Shown here: piece by piece, positions 47,101 through 58,894 of the stretch
Layout of the letters: each line of letters begins with the position of its first letter
Position numbering within the stretch: position 1 is the first letter of the stretch
Origin: Onchidella celtica
Lineage: Eukaryota; Mollusca; Gastropoda; Systellommatophora; Onchidiidae
NCBI GenBank assembly: GCA_963931925.1
Contig: OZ007570.1
Coordinates: 23,781,340 to 23,845,339, forward strand
DNA: 64,000 nt
Reading direction: 5' to 3'
Translations under genes and position numbers: made by a program
Notes under the pieces: model-generated
Seen by the model: only the letters and a program-made list of their open reading frames with translations
What the model was told of the DNA's origin: nothing
Databases searched by the model: none

Positions 47101-49588
47101 AAAGGCCCACAGAATGATTTGGTGAGACAAAAGAAAAAAACCCAGTCAATAACCCACTACAAAGGGGAGTTCAAACAATAACGATATACTTTACAAAACC
47201 AAACCAGAAAACAATGCAGCAGTTCAGATATTCATCTCTCTTTCAAACAACAACAATAAAATCTAATACAAAAGAAAAAACAAAGACAAAATAAATAAAA
47301 AAAACTAAACAAAACGTCGATTTACTCAGTGTAAATCGAGAACTTTAAAAAACATGCAAAACCAGGTAACAGATCAATTTTCCAAAAAGTTTATAACATA
47401 AAAGCCCCCTTTCCAAAGCTTACCAATGCAGCAGCTACAATTAGATCACTGACCAAATTGAGGGTTTGAGAATTATAGCAAGAATTTAAAGAAAACTGCG
47501 AGTTCAGTGTGAAGACACATAAATAACAATCACGGCCACTTTCTCTAAACCATATACAGAGATAGAACAGGACAAAGATACCATCTTTAGCATTTGCCAA
47601 CTATTTACAAATCAAAGAAGAGGATCAGCAGATAATCAAGATACACCCCCCCCCCCCCTGCAACATCACAATAAAAAAGGGGGGAGGGGAAAGAAAAAAA
47701 AGCAGTAAAGAAAACAGCAAACTTAAAAGAAGAAATATCTGAGGGAGTCACCACACAATCACCACATTTCAAATAATCTCAATACAAAAGTAAGAAACCA
47801 ATCAAACACAATGCATAATGTGGAAACAAGTTAAACATCTTATCCACTATAAAGTTACATTTTTTTTCATGAAATAACCTTTAGTTGTCTATTCATTGCT
47901 CCATGAGCAAAAAATTACTATGACATTGTGTTATTCATTAGCGCTGGCTTAATGTGGTTTTTACCCCTTGAACAACTTAACCAATTGAGGACATTTCTTC
48001 CCCTGAAAGACATTTGGCATTCAAATTATATGATATCTTCAGCTCTTCTCAAGCACTCTATTTCAATAATTCCCATCCATTCTCATGAACAAACTTTCAT
48101 TTCAATTAAGCCTTTCTTTCTCTCCCCATTCCCATAATCTAAGTTCCACTGAAACTCTTTGAGCTCAACTCAGTAATGTTTATTTGAAAAATATGTGATA
48201 ATCTGAAGGAAAGCAACTGATGTTTAACTGAATTCACTTGACTGATTTACTCTATTCTTTGTCAGTTACATTAGAGAATACACTTAAACCATGATTTTCA
48301 CCACTGACAGAATCAATTTAGCTCAACCTTTTTGAGTTACAGACTATAAAACAAATTCACTTCATCCTTGTTTTCCACATTTTATGTTTGATCCCACAAA
48401 AATCAGTCCACTGAAGAAAGCCAATACTGTGATGACAGGCTTATGGTAAGCATCCCTGAAAACAGACCAACTTAGCTGAACAAAGAAGTTACCTTGACTA
48501 CAACAAACGACTCAAGAATGATTTTAGAAAGGAGGCGCTTATTTACGCTGCAAGACAAAGAAAACAGGACAGCATGTCAATCACATCAAATCCAATTGAA
48601 AAGACTATTTCTAACACCAGAGCACTTTAAAAAAAAATTTTTTAAAAAGGCGGCTTTTTAAAAAAAAAAAATTACTTTTTGAGGAAATGCGGTCCTCTTC
48701 TTTTTTGTTCCTTTTTTCAAGAATGACAGCAAAATTATTTCAAGAAAAGTGGCCTTCTACTTTTTTAAAAATTCCGTTTCTGAAAAATGAAAGCAAAAAT
48801 GCACTCTCTCACAGAATTGTAATAAACATGGCAGTCGGATGTCTTGCTTAACTGGCTTCAATATGCTGGCAGATGAAGCAGTTAATTTCTGACCTTTGTT
48901 AATTTTATATTTAGTGCCAAAACCTCAAAGTCATTAGTGTCCTGTCCCCTGTTGGTAAACACTTTAAGAATAAAGTTGCTTCTATCCTAACCCACTACCA
49001 GGTCTAACACTATTTACTACCTACGCAAGCGTAAAGGAAGCACCAACCTATACTTTAAGTTCCCAAGTCAAATACGATCAACGGTGTCTGACTCAATTCT
49101 GAGTAAAATAAGTACAAAGAACTGAACATTTTAAACTCCACAGAATAACACAGGAGTTTGTATTTCTCATTTTGGGGCACACGACAATAGCAAGAGAAAG
49201 TAGCATTAATAAAACAAATGCACTTTTCAGACATGCCCTTTTTATGGTAAGTCAAGAGGAATGAAAATATTGAATATTTTTCAGTCCTGCATAGATGCCA
49301 CACAATTTTTAGTTTGAATACTTGGTATGAAATTTAGAAAACTGATATCAAATGTAGAAGGATGAATTGTTACTTTGTACAAATTATGGACCTTTATTCA
49401 TCCTACCATTTCACGTAAGCTACCTGCGTATAAAGAGAAAGATGCCCCAGTTTCAAAATTATTTTAAAAAGGGGTCTCGGGGTGCTCTCAGAGGAAAGTT
49501 TCAGAATGTGCAGAATCGAAGACCAAGGTCAAAATACACACTTTCAAAGAACATGAAAAGGGAGAGTGTAGAAAAAACATCATTTCAC
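44177..49588 (-). other. Large last intron of the ARFGAP gene
   Basis: No further exon was recognised. It contains AT-rich sequence, a T/AAGG-rich patch at 44640-44965 (several TTTTCAAGGTT motifs, probably a decayed repeat), CA-rich patches near 46675-46720 and a C run near 47646. Frames of 60-118 codons here show no family resemblance. Confidence 0.6.
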
Positions 49589-49798
49589 CTGTAAACTAGA
49601 CATAACGCCATTGGCCAGACTGGAAATTTTGCCGGCAACTTTGGTAACTCCCTGCTTGACACCATCTTTAATATCCTGCAAGTCCGGCGCATTGGAACTG
49701 TAATTTTGCCGGCTGCTGCCACCGGATTTACCAAAAAAGTCGTCACTGGATATAGAGGTGGAGCCTTCCAGCCTGCTTAGATTTTGCTTTGTTTCAAA
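49589..49798 (-). CDS. ARFGAP2: ARFGAP2/3, C-terminal repeat exon
   Basis: Seventy codons, phase 0 at both ends, from acceptor TATTTGACGCAG to donor CAG|GTGAAA. It starts FETKQNLSRLEGSTSISSDD, followed by Phe-Phe-Gly, one of the ISSxxxFG (ArfGAP2/3-specific) repeats. It ends GVTKVAGKISSLANGVMSSL plus Gln, matching the conserved C-terminal amphipathic segment that helps bind coatomer-coated Golgi membranes. If the donor is ignored, the frame reads Val-Lys-stop (TGA at 49580-49582), giving a possible intron-retained end. Confidence 0.95.
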
Positions 49799-50617
49799 CT
49801 GCGTCAAATACAAAAGATAAAACAAACAAATGTCACAATCTTTAAATATTCTTTAAAAAAATAATAAAAATAAAAATAAATGTATACATAAATAATCACA
49901 AATGTAAATGGAATTTATGTTCCAATAAGCAAATTTGAAACTATGACAAAAACAAAAAAATATCTAATCAAATCACTTCCACCATGAGACCTAACTGTGC
50001 TTCATAAATTCCACTGTCAACTCCTTTACAAAAGCAAAACAAATGAGAAAAACATTTTGAAAAGTTTAAAATAAAAACAAAAGAAAATAAGAAATCAATA
50101 AACTTAATCTCAAGTGTAAATGAAAATGACGTTCAATAAACAAACTTGGAAAATAAAACAGGACAAAACAAAAATCTAGTCAAATCACTTCTACTTATGA
50201 GACATAACTGAGCCTAATAAATTCCACTGATGTCTTTCCCTTCACTGGTGAATGTTTTTCCCCGCTGTAAACTGACCAGCGATTCTATTTACCCTAGAAA
50301 CTACAGTGTATGTCCACAGCACAGTGAAGGGGTTAATTTAAGTTTACCTGATGTGGTGACATTAGGAGACTTAATACATTTTACTATCTTAGGTCTGGAT
50401 TTGATAATGCCAAAATGTGACACATATTTGGACTATTGGATTTCCTTACCAAATATTTCTGTTAAGCAAATATATGGAAAGCTTAAAAACATTCAGGTCA
50501 GGATTAAGCATTCATCAGACAGTGAATTTTTCAGAAAAGTAAAATGTGAAATGCTGCTGATAACACCATGGAAATCCAACAAAACATTCTCAGCCATGGT
50601 GAGGTAAATCTGCTTAA

Positions 50618-50860
50618 CTCTTTCCATACTGCAATTCAGCCCAAATTAGTCCAAATGCGTCAGTCGGGGGGACCGATACATCGGCAAAAAGTACTCTCCT
50701 TGTTACCCCTGGGCATTTCAACGATACTGTGTCCATCTAGCTTCCCAGTGTTTTTGTTGTTTGTGGTACAACCGATGCCACTATTACTGCACTTCAGCAG
50801 AAATTAGTCCAAATGCGTCAGTCGGAGGAACCGATGTATCGGTGAAAAGTACGGAAAGAG
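50618..50860 (+). mobile_element. TTAA-flanked MITE (piggyBac-type), 243 bp
   Basis: Flanked by TTAA on both sides (50614-50617 and 50861-50864), with ends CTCTTTCC and GGAAAGAG. The interior holds two direct copies of a ~50-bp block, AAATTAGTCCAAATGCGTCA followed by GTCGG and ACCGATRYATCGG (50642-50692 and 50801-50851). No coding sequence. It lies in the ARFGAP intron, only about 16 bp past the splice donor of the exon at 50879-51011. Confidence 0.8.
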
Positions 50861-50878
50861 TTAATATTCCATACTTAC

Positions 50879-51011
50879 ATCATCATTGCGGTTGCCAAAA
50901 AATTGATCTGATGAAATCGCCTTTGCATTGCCAAACTTCTTTTGAGCTGCATCACCAGTGCCAGCTGTTCCTGAGCTACTGGTTTCTTGCGTTTTCCGAC
51001 TACGGCTTGAC
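50879..51011 (-). CDS. ARFGAP2: ARFGAP2/3 exon with KKFGNAKAISSDQFFG repeat
   Basis: Begins after CAAATTTAAG with the last base of a split Arg codon, then SSRSRKTQETSSSG and AAQKKFGNAKAISSDQFFG, and ends NRNDD before GTAAGT. KKFGNAKAISSD-FFG is almost invariant in animal ARFGAP2/3. It links in phase to the exons on both sides (AG|G on the left of the protein, phase 0 on the right). Confidence 0.96.
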
Positions 51012-52746
51012 CTTAAATTTGTAGGAATAGGCATCTTTGTTAATCAATGGTCTCATCACTATCACCTTTTTTTTTTTTTCGCCACATATTTTTACCTGTC
51101 AGCTCCTGTGGGATAGACTGAGGTCAACAGATAAACAAACAAACAAAAAACATGGCTCCCATTACTTTTCTCTATAATTCAATTCTTCTGATTTGGAAAG
51201 AACATACAATCAGAGATACTGAGCCTGCAATAGTGTTTCTTACTGCTTAGCCTCCTATAGCACTGCCTTTATGCGACTGATATCAAATCTTTAAGGGGAT
51301 AATTACAGGCATAACTGTCTTGTCTGTTGTATGTGTTTTTCTGCCACACTGAGCCAAATTTTCAAATGGATATGTGATTTATATCAATCTCAGATCTACA
51401 AGATATAAACAGCTCAAATCAGCTCTTTGGTTCTATGCCTAAATTCACACTATGCCAAGTGAAAATATATTTAATGGTAAGGGCATATTTCCTGGTGGGA
51501 AATGTATGCAAACAAAATATACCACTGCCAATATGATCTTGTAATATGATCCGTAATATATAACCCAGATACTTTGTCGTATGCTTATATTTGGCAGATG
51601 TTGCCTATGCTAAATGCAATCTCATTCCCGAATAGGCAAAAGTGAAGTACATCAACTGAAATATGTCAACAAAATGAATAATAACTTGTTCTTCACTACA
51701 GTGACTTGCCAAACAAAAATTATAAGGAGTTCTGCAAAGTATCTGATTGACGGCAGTGCAAAGTGACAGACTGCAAATCAAATTTTCTCGCTTTCAATAA
51801 TGCATGAGAGCTAAACTTTTGAACATAATTGGGATCTCCGTCACTGATTTTCCCAATATTTTCATATGCATCCTTTACCTCTTTTAAAAACAAAGGCATT
51901 ATCGCAAGCCATTCGCTTTCCATTTGCTTCAAAGGTTCCATAATGAAAGGGGAAAATGTATGGGCTAACGAAAGAATGGAAATCTAGTAGCTGATGATCA
52001 TCCAAACCCACTTCTAACAGTTATGAACATAAAAAAGGGAGGGGTGAAGTGTATAACAAACTTTTCTAAATAAATGGGGAAGAGATCAAAATAACTATGG
52101 ACTTATGCAGTGGATGGTGGATGGGAAAGAACAAGAAAACCTGTGTGAAATGGTATGATCTATTTTCCAGATCCGTTCAATTGGGGAACTGTTACATTAG
52201 GTAGATGATGAAAAGAACAACTGAAACTTTCACTGTATGGCCCTAACTGATATAAATGCTATCTTGCATTCCCTAGCTGACAACTTTGGAGATGCCCCAG
52301 TCTGGACCTGTATTCCACTGAGCATTTCACTTAATGAATCTACTTTCTATCCAAGATTTTCTTCATAGAATATTACCCATGAAATACACAAAATGTATGA
52401 TCAACATTTACGAGACAAAGTGCTGTGGAATGCAACAAATGCCAAAGTGCCCTCAGTCTGACTGAAAATGCATTCTACAGGGTGGGAACTACTGACAGAA
52501 AACTTTCCTGAACTTTTGACATGACACATGACCACCAACACCAACATACACAGGCTCAGGCTCACACATTTTTCACCTTTATTTAAAAATCCGGACATCT
52601 GAAAAAATTTTTTTAATTTCCTGAAGATTTCCATCCCTGACTCTAACTGGTGATCAATACTTTGTAAACTGATACTGGCCACAATATAAAATGATCATTT
52701 TGAAAAACATTTTAGCACAGGAGAAATAAAGTGGTTTATTAATTAA

Positions 52747-53821
52747 CTCTTAGTGTCCGGCTCGCCACTTCACGTGGCGCACTGAACGTAGCCAAAATGC
52801 CGGCACGCCACTTCATGTGGCTTTCGATATACGCATTATTTTCAGGGGCTTTGTATAAACTATACACCGTGTATGGAAACCTTCTTCCGTGGAGGTAATT
52901 TACGAACGGAAGTGAACAGTTTTTTAACCATTTGGCGAACGTTGGAGCGAGTTTGAAAGCGATTTTTGCGTCATTTTTATAGCTAGAAATTTGTAAACAA
53001 ACATCAGCTGAGTTTGTTGACATGGCTTCCACCAGTAATGGAAGGAAACGAAGGCGCTCGGCAAAAGCTGCTGCAAATTTGATCCAAACTTGGTGTGAGG
53101 ATGAATCAGACAGCGTGCTTGACAGTGATTTGGACCCAGAGTCCAGTGATGACGATGTCATAGGTAGAGATGAGTCCTCAAGTGATACAGATGTTGATGA
53201 ACCAGGTCCTTCCATGAGAGGACTTCCTTCTTTTGCAATGGTTGTGACAGTCAACCATTCCTGCACCCCAATAAGTGCTTTCAGCACTTTCATTCCTCAA
53301 AATAAAAGGGACTGCTACTGCTAGTCATTTATATATTATATATGTAAATATTTGTACATATGTGCTTCTCGTGGAATTATGTAATTAGAGATTTTTGTGT
53401 GTGTGTAAAGTGTAAATAAGAGATCAACTTCAGAGTGGCAGAAACTCATTCATGTAGTGCAGAACTGAAAGAAACTTTGGACATACAATCAAATATGGAT
53501 ATTCTTTCATTTCATATGTGTTTTCTTGCATTTCAAAAGGATTATTTGCAACCATGACACATGTAACTGGAAAATATGTCATTATTTTTTTTTGTTTTTT
53601 ACCTCTTTCTTATCATTCCTATCCACCTCCTGTTCTCACATTACTAAAATCATGGCTTTTCCTACCAGAATTGTATAGTACATTCATTTCTGAAAAAAAT
53701 GAGGGGTCACACACTCACATAGGCCTAAAAATAGAAAGTTATATGCAATTTACCACAAGCACTATAAAATCACCAAATTTGGCTGCGTCAGAACATGGAA
53801 TGAGCCTGCGTACACTAAGAG
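52747..53821 (+). mobile_element. piggyBac-like non-autonomous transposon, 1.07 kb
   Basis: TTAA on both flanks (52743-52746 and 53822-53825) and terminal inverted repeats CTCTTAGTGT / ACACTAAGAG (10 bp perfect). A further shared subterminal motif CGYAGCCAAA lies about 35-40 bp inside each end. The left end also carries two palindromic boxes, GCCACTTCACGTGGC and GCCACTTCATGTGGC. TTAA target and excision without footprint are the piggyBac signature. The only open frame (53022-53324) looks like a transposase N-terminus, so this is probably an internally deleted derivative. Confidence 0.85.
53022..53324 (+). pseudogene. Remnant of piggyBac-like transposase N-terminus
   Basis: A 100-residue frame: basic start MASTSNGRKRRRSAKAA, then a strongly acidic Ser/Asp run (SDSVLDSDLDPESSDDD, then SSSDTDVDEPGP), and a short tail ending KRDCYC. 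An acidic N-terminus is usual in piggyBac transposases, whose DDD catalytic domain would need about 400 more residues and is absent. AATAAA lies next to the end of the frame. The opposite-strand frame of 184 codons is a shadow. It could still be expressed as a small protein, but nothing supports a host function. Confidence 0.5.
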
Positions 53822-56019
53822 TTAAAAATTTAATTGAGAGTTAAAAGTTTGCATCGTCCATACTTAAATTAAATGCAGAGGGTAAACGTACAACTGATGA
53901 GAAAGAGTTCACACATAATTCAAATATACTTTCAGAGACTTAAGTTAGTACACCACGACCACCATATAAGCATGGAAGCATGGATAAGTGTACCATTATG
54001 CAATTTTTCTTCTGCTTGACAGGGTAGCTCACTTGAATAGATGGGGTTGTTAGTCAAACGGTACATTTTTCCACCTTGAATTTAGGGAGTGGTGCCTGCC
54101 AAAATGCAAAAACTTCATTTCTCTGTTTCGATGAAGTACATGGAATGATTTCACACTTGTGACATGAATAAATTTTAGCTCCTCTTATCACCTGTGTTTA
54201 TTTTGTTGCAATGACTCCTCAGCATACTTCATCCTTTTTGACAATACTTAAGCTAATTGTTCCCTGCAAGTTTGCCCTGAAGCCACATGTGCACAGCTCC
54301 TCACATTTTGCCAATTCCCAATTTCCTACTGCCACATGATAATCAATTAAGTTTTAGATAGCTACAGGAAACACATTTACATGACCATATCACACCGAGA
54401 TCTGTGTTCTTCAGGGTGGGTAGATGATTGGAGAATGTGCAGAAAGTATAATGTGCCCCTGATGAGTGATGCACATAGAACGGACAAACAACGCTACCAG
54501 GTGATTATCAATGGTGATCTACTCTCTATTCAGAGACAATAGCAAACAGCAATTATGTACAACAAAAACCTGTTCCTTGAAAAAGTTTGCCACCAAATGG
54601 ACAGGTTTCCCCCAAAATATAAATGAGCCTAACCGCATTATTTACATCATCTTTTGGGCCATGACAGTAACTTCTTAGAAGCAGATGAGGTATTCCCATC
54701 TTCATTTGCTTAGGAACCTTGCTGCTTCTTAGACCAGAGAGTAAAGGGGAAGAAAGCAAACAAAAGAAAAAAAAAACACCATATTTTACCATTGTGGCAT
54801 GTTAGTGTTGGTTAATATTTATGAGATAACATGATGGCTGGAAGTGAAGGTTCCAGTTATAAGAATGAATGATCTTCAAATTACTACTTCACACATAAAG
54901 AAAACATCCATATGGAAGGCTAAAAGTAAAGTTGCCTGAATTGTTTTTTTTATGTAATATGAAAGTTTTCAATTAAGTTCCCATGAAAATATATTTTAAT
55001 GTCTTTACTCCTACACAATACTTTAAAAAAAAAAAAAATGCAGAAAAAAATTATCAGTTTCTCTTTAAAATAGTTGCATCACAATGGATTCTTTGCTAGA
55101 TTGTGCAGTCATAGTAAAAAAAAAAGTGAAGAACATCATCTGTTTGAAAAGTGGTGGGGTGCAACCAGAACACACTATGGTCAAAATCTGCTTCAGTACT
55201 TTTGATTAAAAAATTAAATAATTGTTTACTGATGAAAACTACCATGGATTTTTTCTCCCTTGTTAGGGAACTTATTCAACCATCTTGCAAAATAGCAACC
55301 AATTCCATCCAGGCAAAGGACAACCAAAAAGGGTATTCTGCAACTAGGCCCGGCACAATGTGCACCTAAAAAGCACCAATATGATTTAATATAGGATTTC
55401 TCTTGTCAGGTTGAGTATTAGGCGGTTCCCTGAATATATTCTCTTTAATCATGGGAAGTGCAGACATATAAATGTCCCAAAATGTGCAAATAAAGTGGTT
55501 CCACAAGCCATGAGCATTACTCCCTCTCTAATGTTTTACCAATCTTCATTATTATCATCAGCATTTTCCTCTGCATTATCACTTTCTTCCTTGCCAGTGC
55601 TGTTGCATGCAATAGAGTTTCACATGATCTTAAAATAAAACTTAATGAAATTTCAAGACAATAGAAACAGAAAAAAAAATAGTCTGAGCATCTACAAAAG
55701 AAAATAGTAACAGAAAAATTAAAAAAAATTTTAAAAATGAATTTATCTAAACTTTAACATATTGAGACAAAAACATATTGGAACTTTTAATATTACAAGG
55801 AAATAAAACTGATTCTCTTTTGGAATGTTTCAGGGTTTATTCCATTACCATAATGATCATTTCTAACAATATTTTTTGCAGTTTTTTCTTAAATTATAAT
55901 TATCTACTCATGCATAGCAAGAAAAGTAAAGTTAAGATCATATCACTTATTAGGGCTCACTTCATTTCTCCTCCATATTTCATTCACAAAGCTGCCAAGG
56001 TTTGAAAATCAAAATAAGG

Positions 56020-56095
56020 AACAACGCCGGGGTCCAGGGGCAGCGCCCCTGTTGGGGGGGTAAAGGGGGGCAACGCCCAATTTCCAAAAACAATT
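56020..56095. repeat. GC-rich palindromic repeat patch
   Basis: Reads CGCCGGGGTCCAGGGGCAGC, then GCCCCTG, G runs and CAACGCCC, in an AT-rich intron. GGGGCAGCGCCCC is a near-perfect palindrome. Similar 'ggggtccagggggc' strings are common inside interspersed repeats of marine invertebrates, so it is probably a repeat terminus. No boundaries were found. Confidence 0.4.
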
Positions 56096-56221
56096 TTGAG
56101 GTGAAAAATGAGCTCTCCTGGACAGAAAATTTACAAATTAAAGCATTACAAAGTGTTTAAAAATCACCTTATTCCAATCTCAAAATGATAAATTTGCTTT
56201 GACCAGGCCATTATTCATCTC

Positions 56222-56385
56222 TTCCTAGATTAGATCTAGATCTATACTTGACTAGCTCTAGATATCTAGATCCAGAGATTCTAGAATCTCTTAACTGATT
56301 TTATTCTTCTACCCAAACCCTCGACTGATTAAACTAACTAGCTTTAGGTCTAGATCTAGACTAGAATTCTAGATTGTATAGGCTA
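56222..56385. repeat. TCTAGA/AGATCT-rich patch
   Basis: Many overlapping AGATCTAGATCT and TCTAGA hexamers, alternating with ordinary sequence. A second cluster is inside the TIR element at 57180-57215, and single ones occur near 27,945 and 31,611. It behaves like a degenerate 6-bp repeat. Confidence 0.7.
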
Positions 56386-56590
56386 CAGTGCCTTTCCAAA
56401 GATGCCCGACACAACGAAAGTTCTCACTGCGCCAAGTCTGTTTACAAGCCAGATCTAGGCCTAGTGAAGTTCAAAGCATGTGGCCCGTTACGATTACAAC
56501 AAAAAGCAATATCGACACTCACAAATATTAGTTAATTTTTTTATTTTTCCTTTTTAACACACTAAGCGTCGAGTACTTTGGCGCGGCTAG

Positions 56591-57709
56591 CAGAGATGCC
56601 ACCCTACAAAAACAAAAATCTGAATCAGGTCCCCCAAAAAATCTGAATCTGGGGGAAAAAATCTGAATCGGTGCGAACGACGATAAAAATAAACTGGTAC
56701 CAGTTCTAACCCTATATTTTTAAGCTGTTTTTTTTTTTCTTGGTCACAAAGGATTAAGTTGAAAATCATCTTGAAAACTTACAATTTATTTCAACCGTAT
56801 CTTATTATCCAAACTTTGTCTTGATCTTGGTCAAAACTGAAAAAGAATGCTCTCCAGAAAAGCACTGTGAAAAACTTGTCTTTGCTCTGCAGCTGTGTTT
56901 TTCCTACAGTTATGTCAGACAAGAGCTGCCTTGACATGTTGGGATTTGAGTGCCAAACTGCACAAATATGATGCAAAATTTTTGCCTGTTCTGTGCTGAG
57001 GAATGTTTTCACACTCCCAATATCATGTCTTAATATGGCAGTTTGTGCCCATGCAAGGTCAACCTTCTCCATGTTCATGGCTTGGATTTAAGTAATCTAG
57101 GTCAAGACAAGTTTAAAATTGATTCCTCCTTTCATCACAATCGCCGCCGAATAAATTAGTTTAGTCTTAATACATGTACGTAGATCTTGCTAGATCTAGA
57201 TCTAGATCTAGGTCTCATTCCTGCGTACGTCTTTGTCGCTGCCGAGTAAATCACTTAGATCTAGACTTTGGCGATGTCTAGCTAAGCTTAGGTTTGAAGG
57301 AAGAGAATATATCTAGCTAGGTTTAGAACTGATTCCTCCTTCCATTACAGTCGGAACCAAATATAACACTTAGACTATGCAATTAGTTTCGGAATGGCCG
57401 CCATGCGGAACGGTAAAAAGAATGTAAACAACGCGTGTAGAAGTAGCAAGTGATCAAATTCCCGATCGGTGCAAAACAAACGATAAGAAAGTAGAACTAA
57501 CTTCTGGTTTATTCATAAAATGATCGCAATATTCCGATTCGGCGCATTGTGTAAAAATTTATAATTAAAAACTAGAACCCGGAAGAACGAAAGCGGAAAA
57601 CAAAAGCCGACTGCTGGAAGTAACAAAAAATCGGAATGCCGGCCTTGCTAATCGGAAAATCTGAATCACGCCCGTTTTTCAAGAAAAATCGGAATGGGTG
57701 GCATCTCTG
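56591..57709. mobile_element. TIR DNA transposon, 1.12 kb, superfamily uncertain (hAT-like ends)
   Basis: Perfect 14-bp terminal inverted repeats CAGAGATGCCACCC / GGGTGGCATCTCTG, flanked by the 6-bp direct repeat GGCTAG (56585-56590 and 57710-57715). CAGAGATG-type ends recall hAT elements, but an 8-bp duplication would be expected. Just inside both ends are several copies of AAATCTGAATC or AAATCGGAAT, all on the same strand. An unrecognised 95-residue minus-strand frame (57078-56791, starting MNMEKVDLAWAQTAILRHDI) is the longest ORF. It does not look like a transposase, so the element is probably non-autonomous. Confidence 0.8.
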
Positions 57710-57980
57710 GGCTAGCCCTATCCTAACAACCGACGCATAAGAGCTTTTTTCCAGATTTTATTATTTTTTTTAAAAGCCAAATTTCTTTATTTTTTAGGCC
57801 AAATGTCCAAATACCGATTTTTGGGACAAAAAGCGGATAAACGGACTCAAGGCCCGAAATACGGACTTGTTCCGTAAAAAATGGGATGCTTGGCAGCTAT
57901 GATTCATATGAACTATCATGCTGACATATTGTAAACATGCCATTTGTTGTGATTTTTTGTTTTAATATTTATTTCAGTAC

Positions 57981-58127
57981 CTGTCATAATCCCTTTGAGT
58001 AAAGCTGTCCGAAGAGCTGAGTGTGCTGTCAAATTTATCAACATCCCAACTACCGCCAGAGTTCTTGTTGCCCCATCCAGTTCCATAGTCATCATTCTTT
58101 GAGCTGAAGGAACTGCCATCACCACGC
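57981..58127 (-). CDS. ARFGAP2: ARFGAP2/3 exon, Ser/Gly/Asp-rich region
   Basis: Acceptor TATCATTGCCAG, then one base completing Lys and RGDGSSFSSKNDDYGTGWGN, continuing to DSFTQRDYDR. Donor CAG|GTACTG splits the final Arg codon (phase 2), matched by the G at the start of the exon at 51011. Low-complexity, Ser/Asp/Gly-rich sequence is normal for this linker of ARFGAP2/3 and is not itself diagnostic. Phase continuity and position make it secure. Confidence 0.93.
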
Positions 58128-58723
58128 CTGGCAATGATAAATACAGATGCAGGTTAAATAGGCCTAAACCACTGCAGCAAAGAACTTCAAGAAAGAGAGG
58201 AAGTAAACAAATCTTAGGTAATGAGAAAGACATTGAAACTTGCTATACCTAACTCTGTTCATATGTGCTCTACACTCTAACCTGTGCTACCCACTTTCAG
58301 GGAGTATTATGATATTTGACCATAAACCCTAAAACTTATTATAAGACCCCAAAAAAATTTTTTTTTTGAAATATGGAATCTATATTTCCAACTACAAATC
58401 ATGTCTCTTCAAACTTTGCTGTCAACATTCAACCTGGGCAAGACACAGCCAGGACCAGAATGCTAATCAAAACAGATGTGTACATAATAAAACAAAGAAA
58501 GAAACCGAATTATAATTTTTCGGCCTTATCCCAGTCCATATCTGTGAGAAGACCACAAATGAAGCTGTCATTACAGGTTTCCTCACAAATATATAAACGA
58601 GCAACTTGGTAATTACACTTGGCAGATTCTTTCTTTAAAATCCAAATATGGTACAATGGCACAACTGTATGGAGATGGGTGATGAAATAGAAGCAAAACG
58701 ATTGACACAACACTGTCTCTCAC

Positions 58724-58894
58724 TTGGAAGACCAGCTGGATACAAATTCAAACTCATCATCAAAGAAGTCGCGCCGATTACTGCGAGGCTTCTCCCCGAA
58801 AGAATCATAATCTCTTCTCCTTGAGTTGCCACCACTACTAGGAGATTCCTGGCTGATGGTCTGCATGTCTGACAAGGCAGAGTGGCTGATACCT
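58724..58894 (-). CDS. ARFGAP2: ARFGAP2/3 exon with GISHSALSDMQTISQE
   Basis: Acceptor TTACCACAG, one base completing Lys, then GISHSALSDMQTISQE, matching the family's GISHSVxSDMQTIEQ. This is followed by a Ser/Arg-rich stretch and RRDFFDDEFEF, then SSWSS and two bases of Lys before GTGAGA. Acidic-aromatic DFFDDEFE motifs in this linker are probable coat-binding sites (inference). Confidence 0.96.

Larger units (their letters stand above)
51012..57980 (-). other. ARFGAP intron, ~7 kb, rich in DNA-transposon remnants
   Basis: Holds the piggyBac-type element at 52747-53821, a TCTAGA-rich patch, a GC-rich palindromic repeat near 56020 and the TIR element at 56591-57709. Between 53,830 and 56,000 I see only AT-rich sequence with homopolymer runs. 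No host exon was recognised. Confidence 0.65.

Noticed and set aside
49580-49588. Val-Lys-stop as the normal ARFGAP C-terminus
   Set aside because: The CAG|GTGAAA donor and the downstream Asp-Arg-Tyr-Gly exon restore the conserved ending, so the read-through form is at most an alternative.
52739-53293. 184-codon minus-strand frame as a gene
   Set aside because: Lies inside the piggyBac-like element, antisense to the acidic transposase-like frame, and runs through the terminal inverted repeat.
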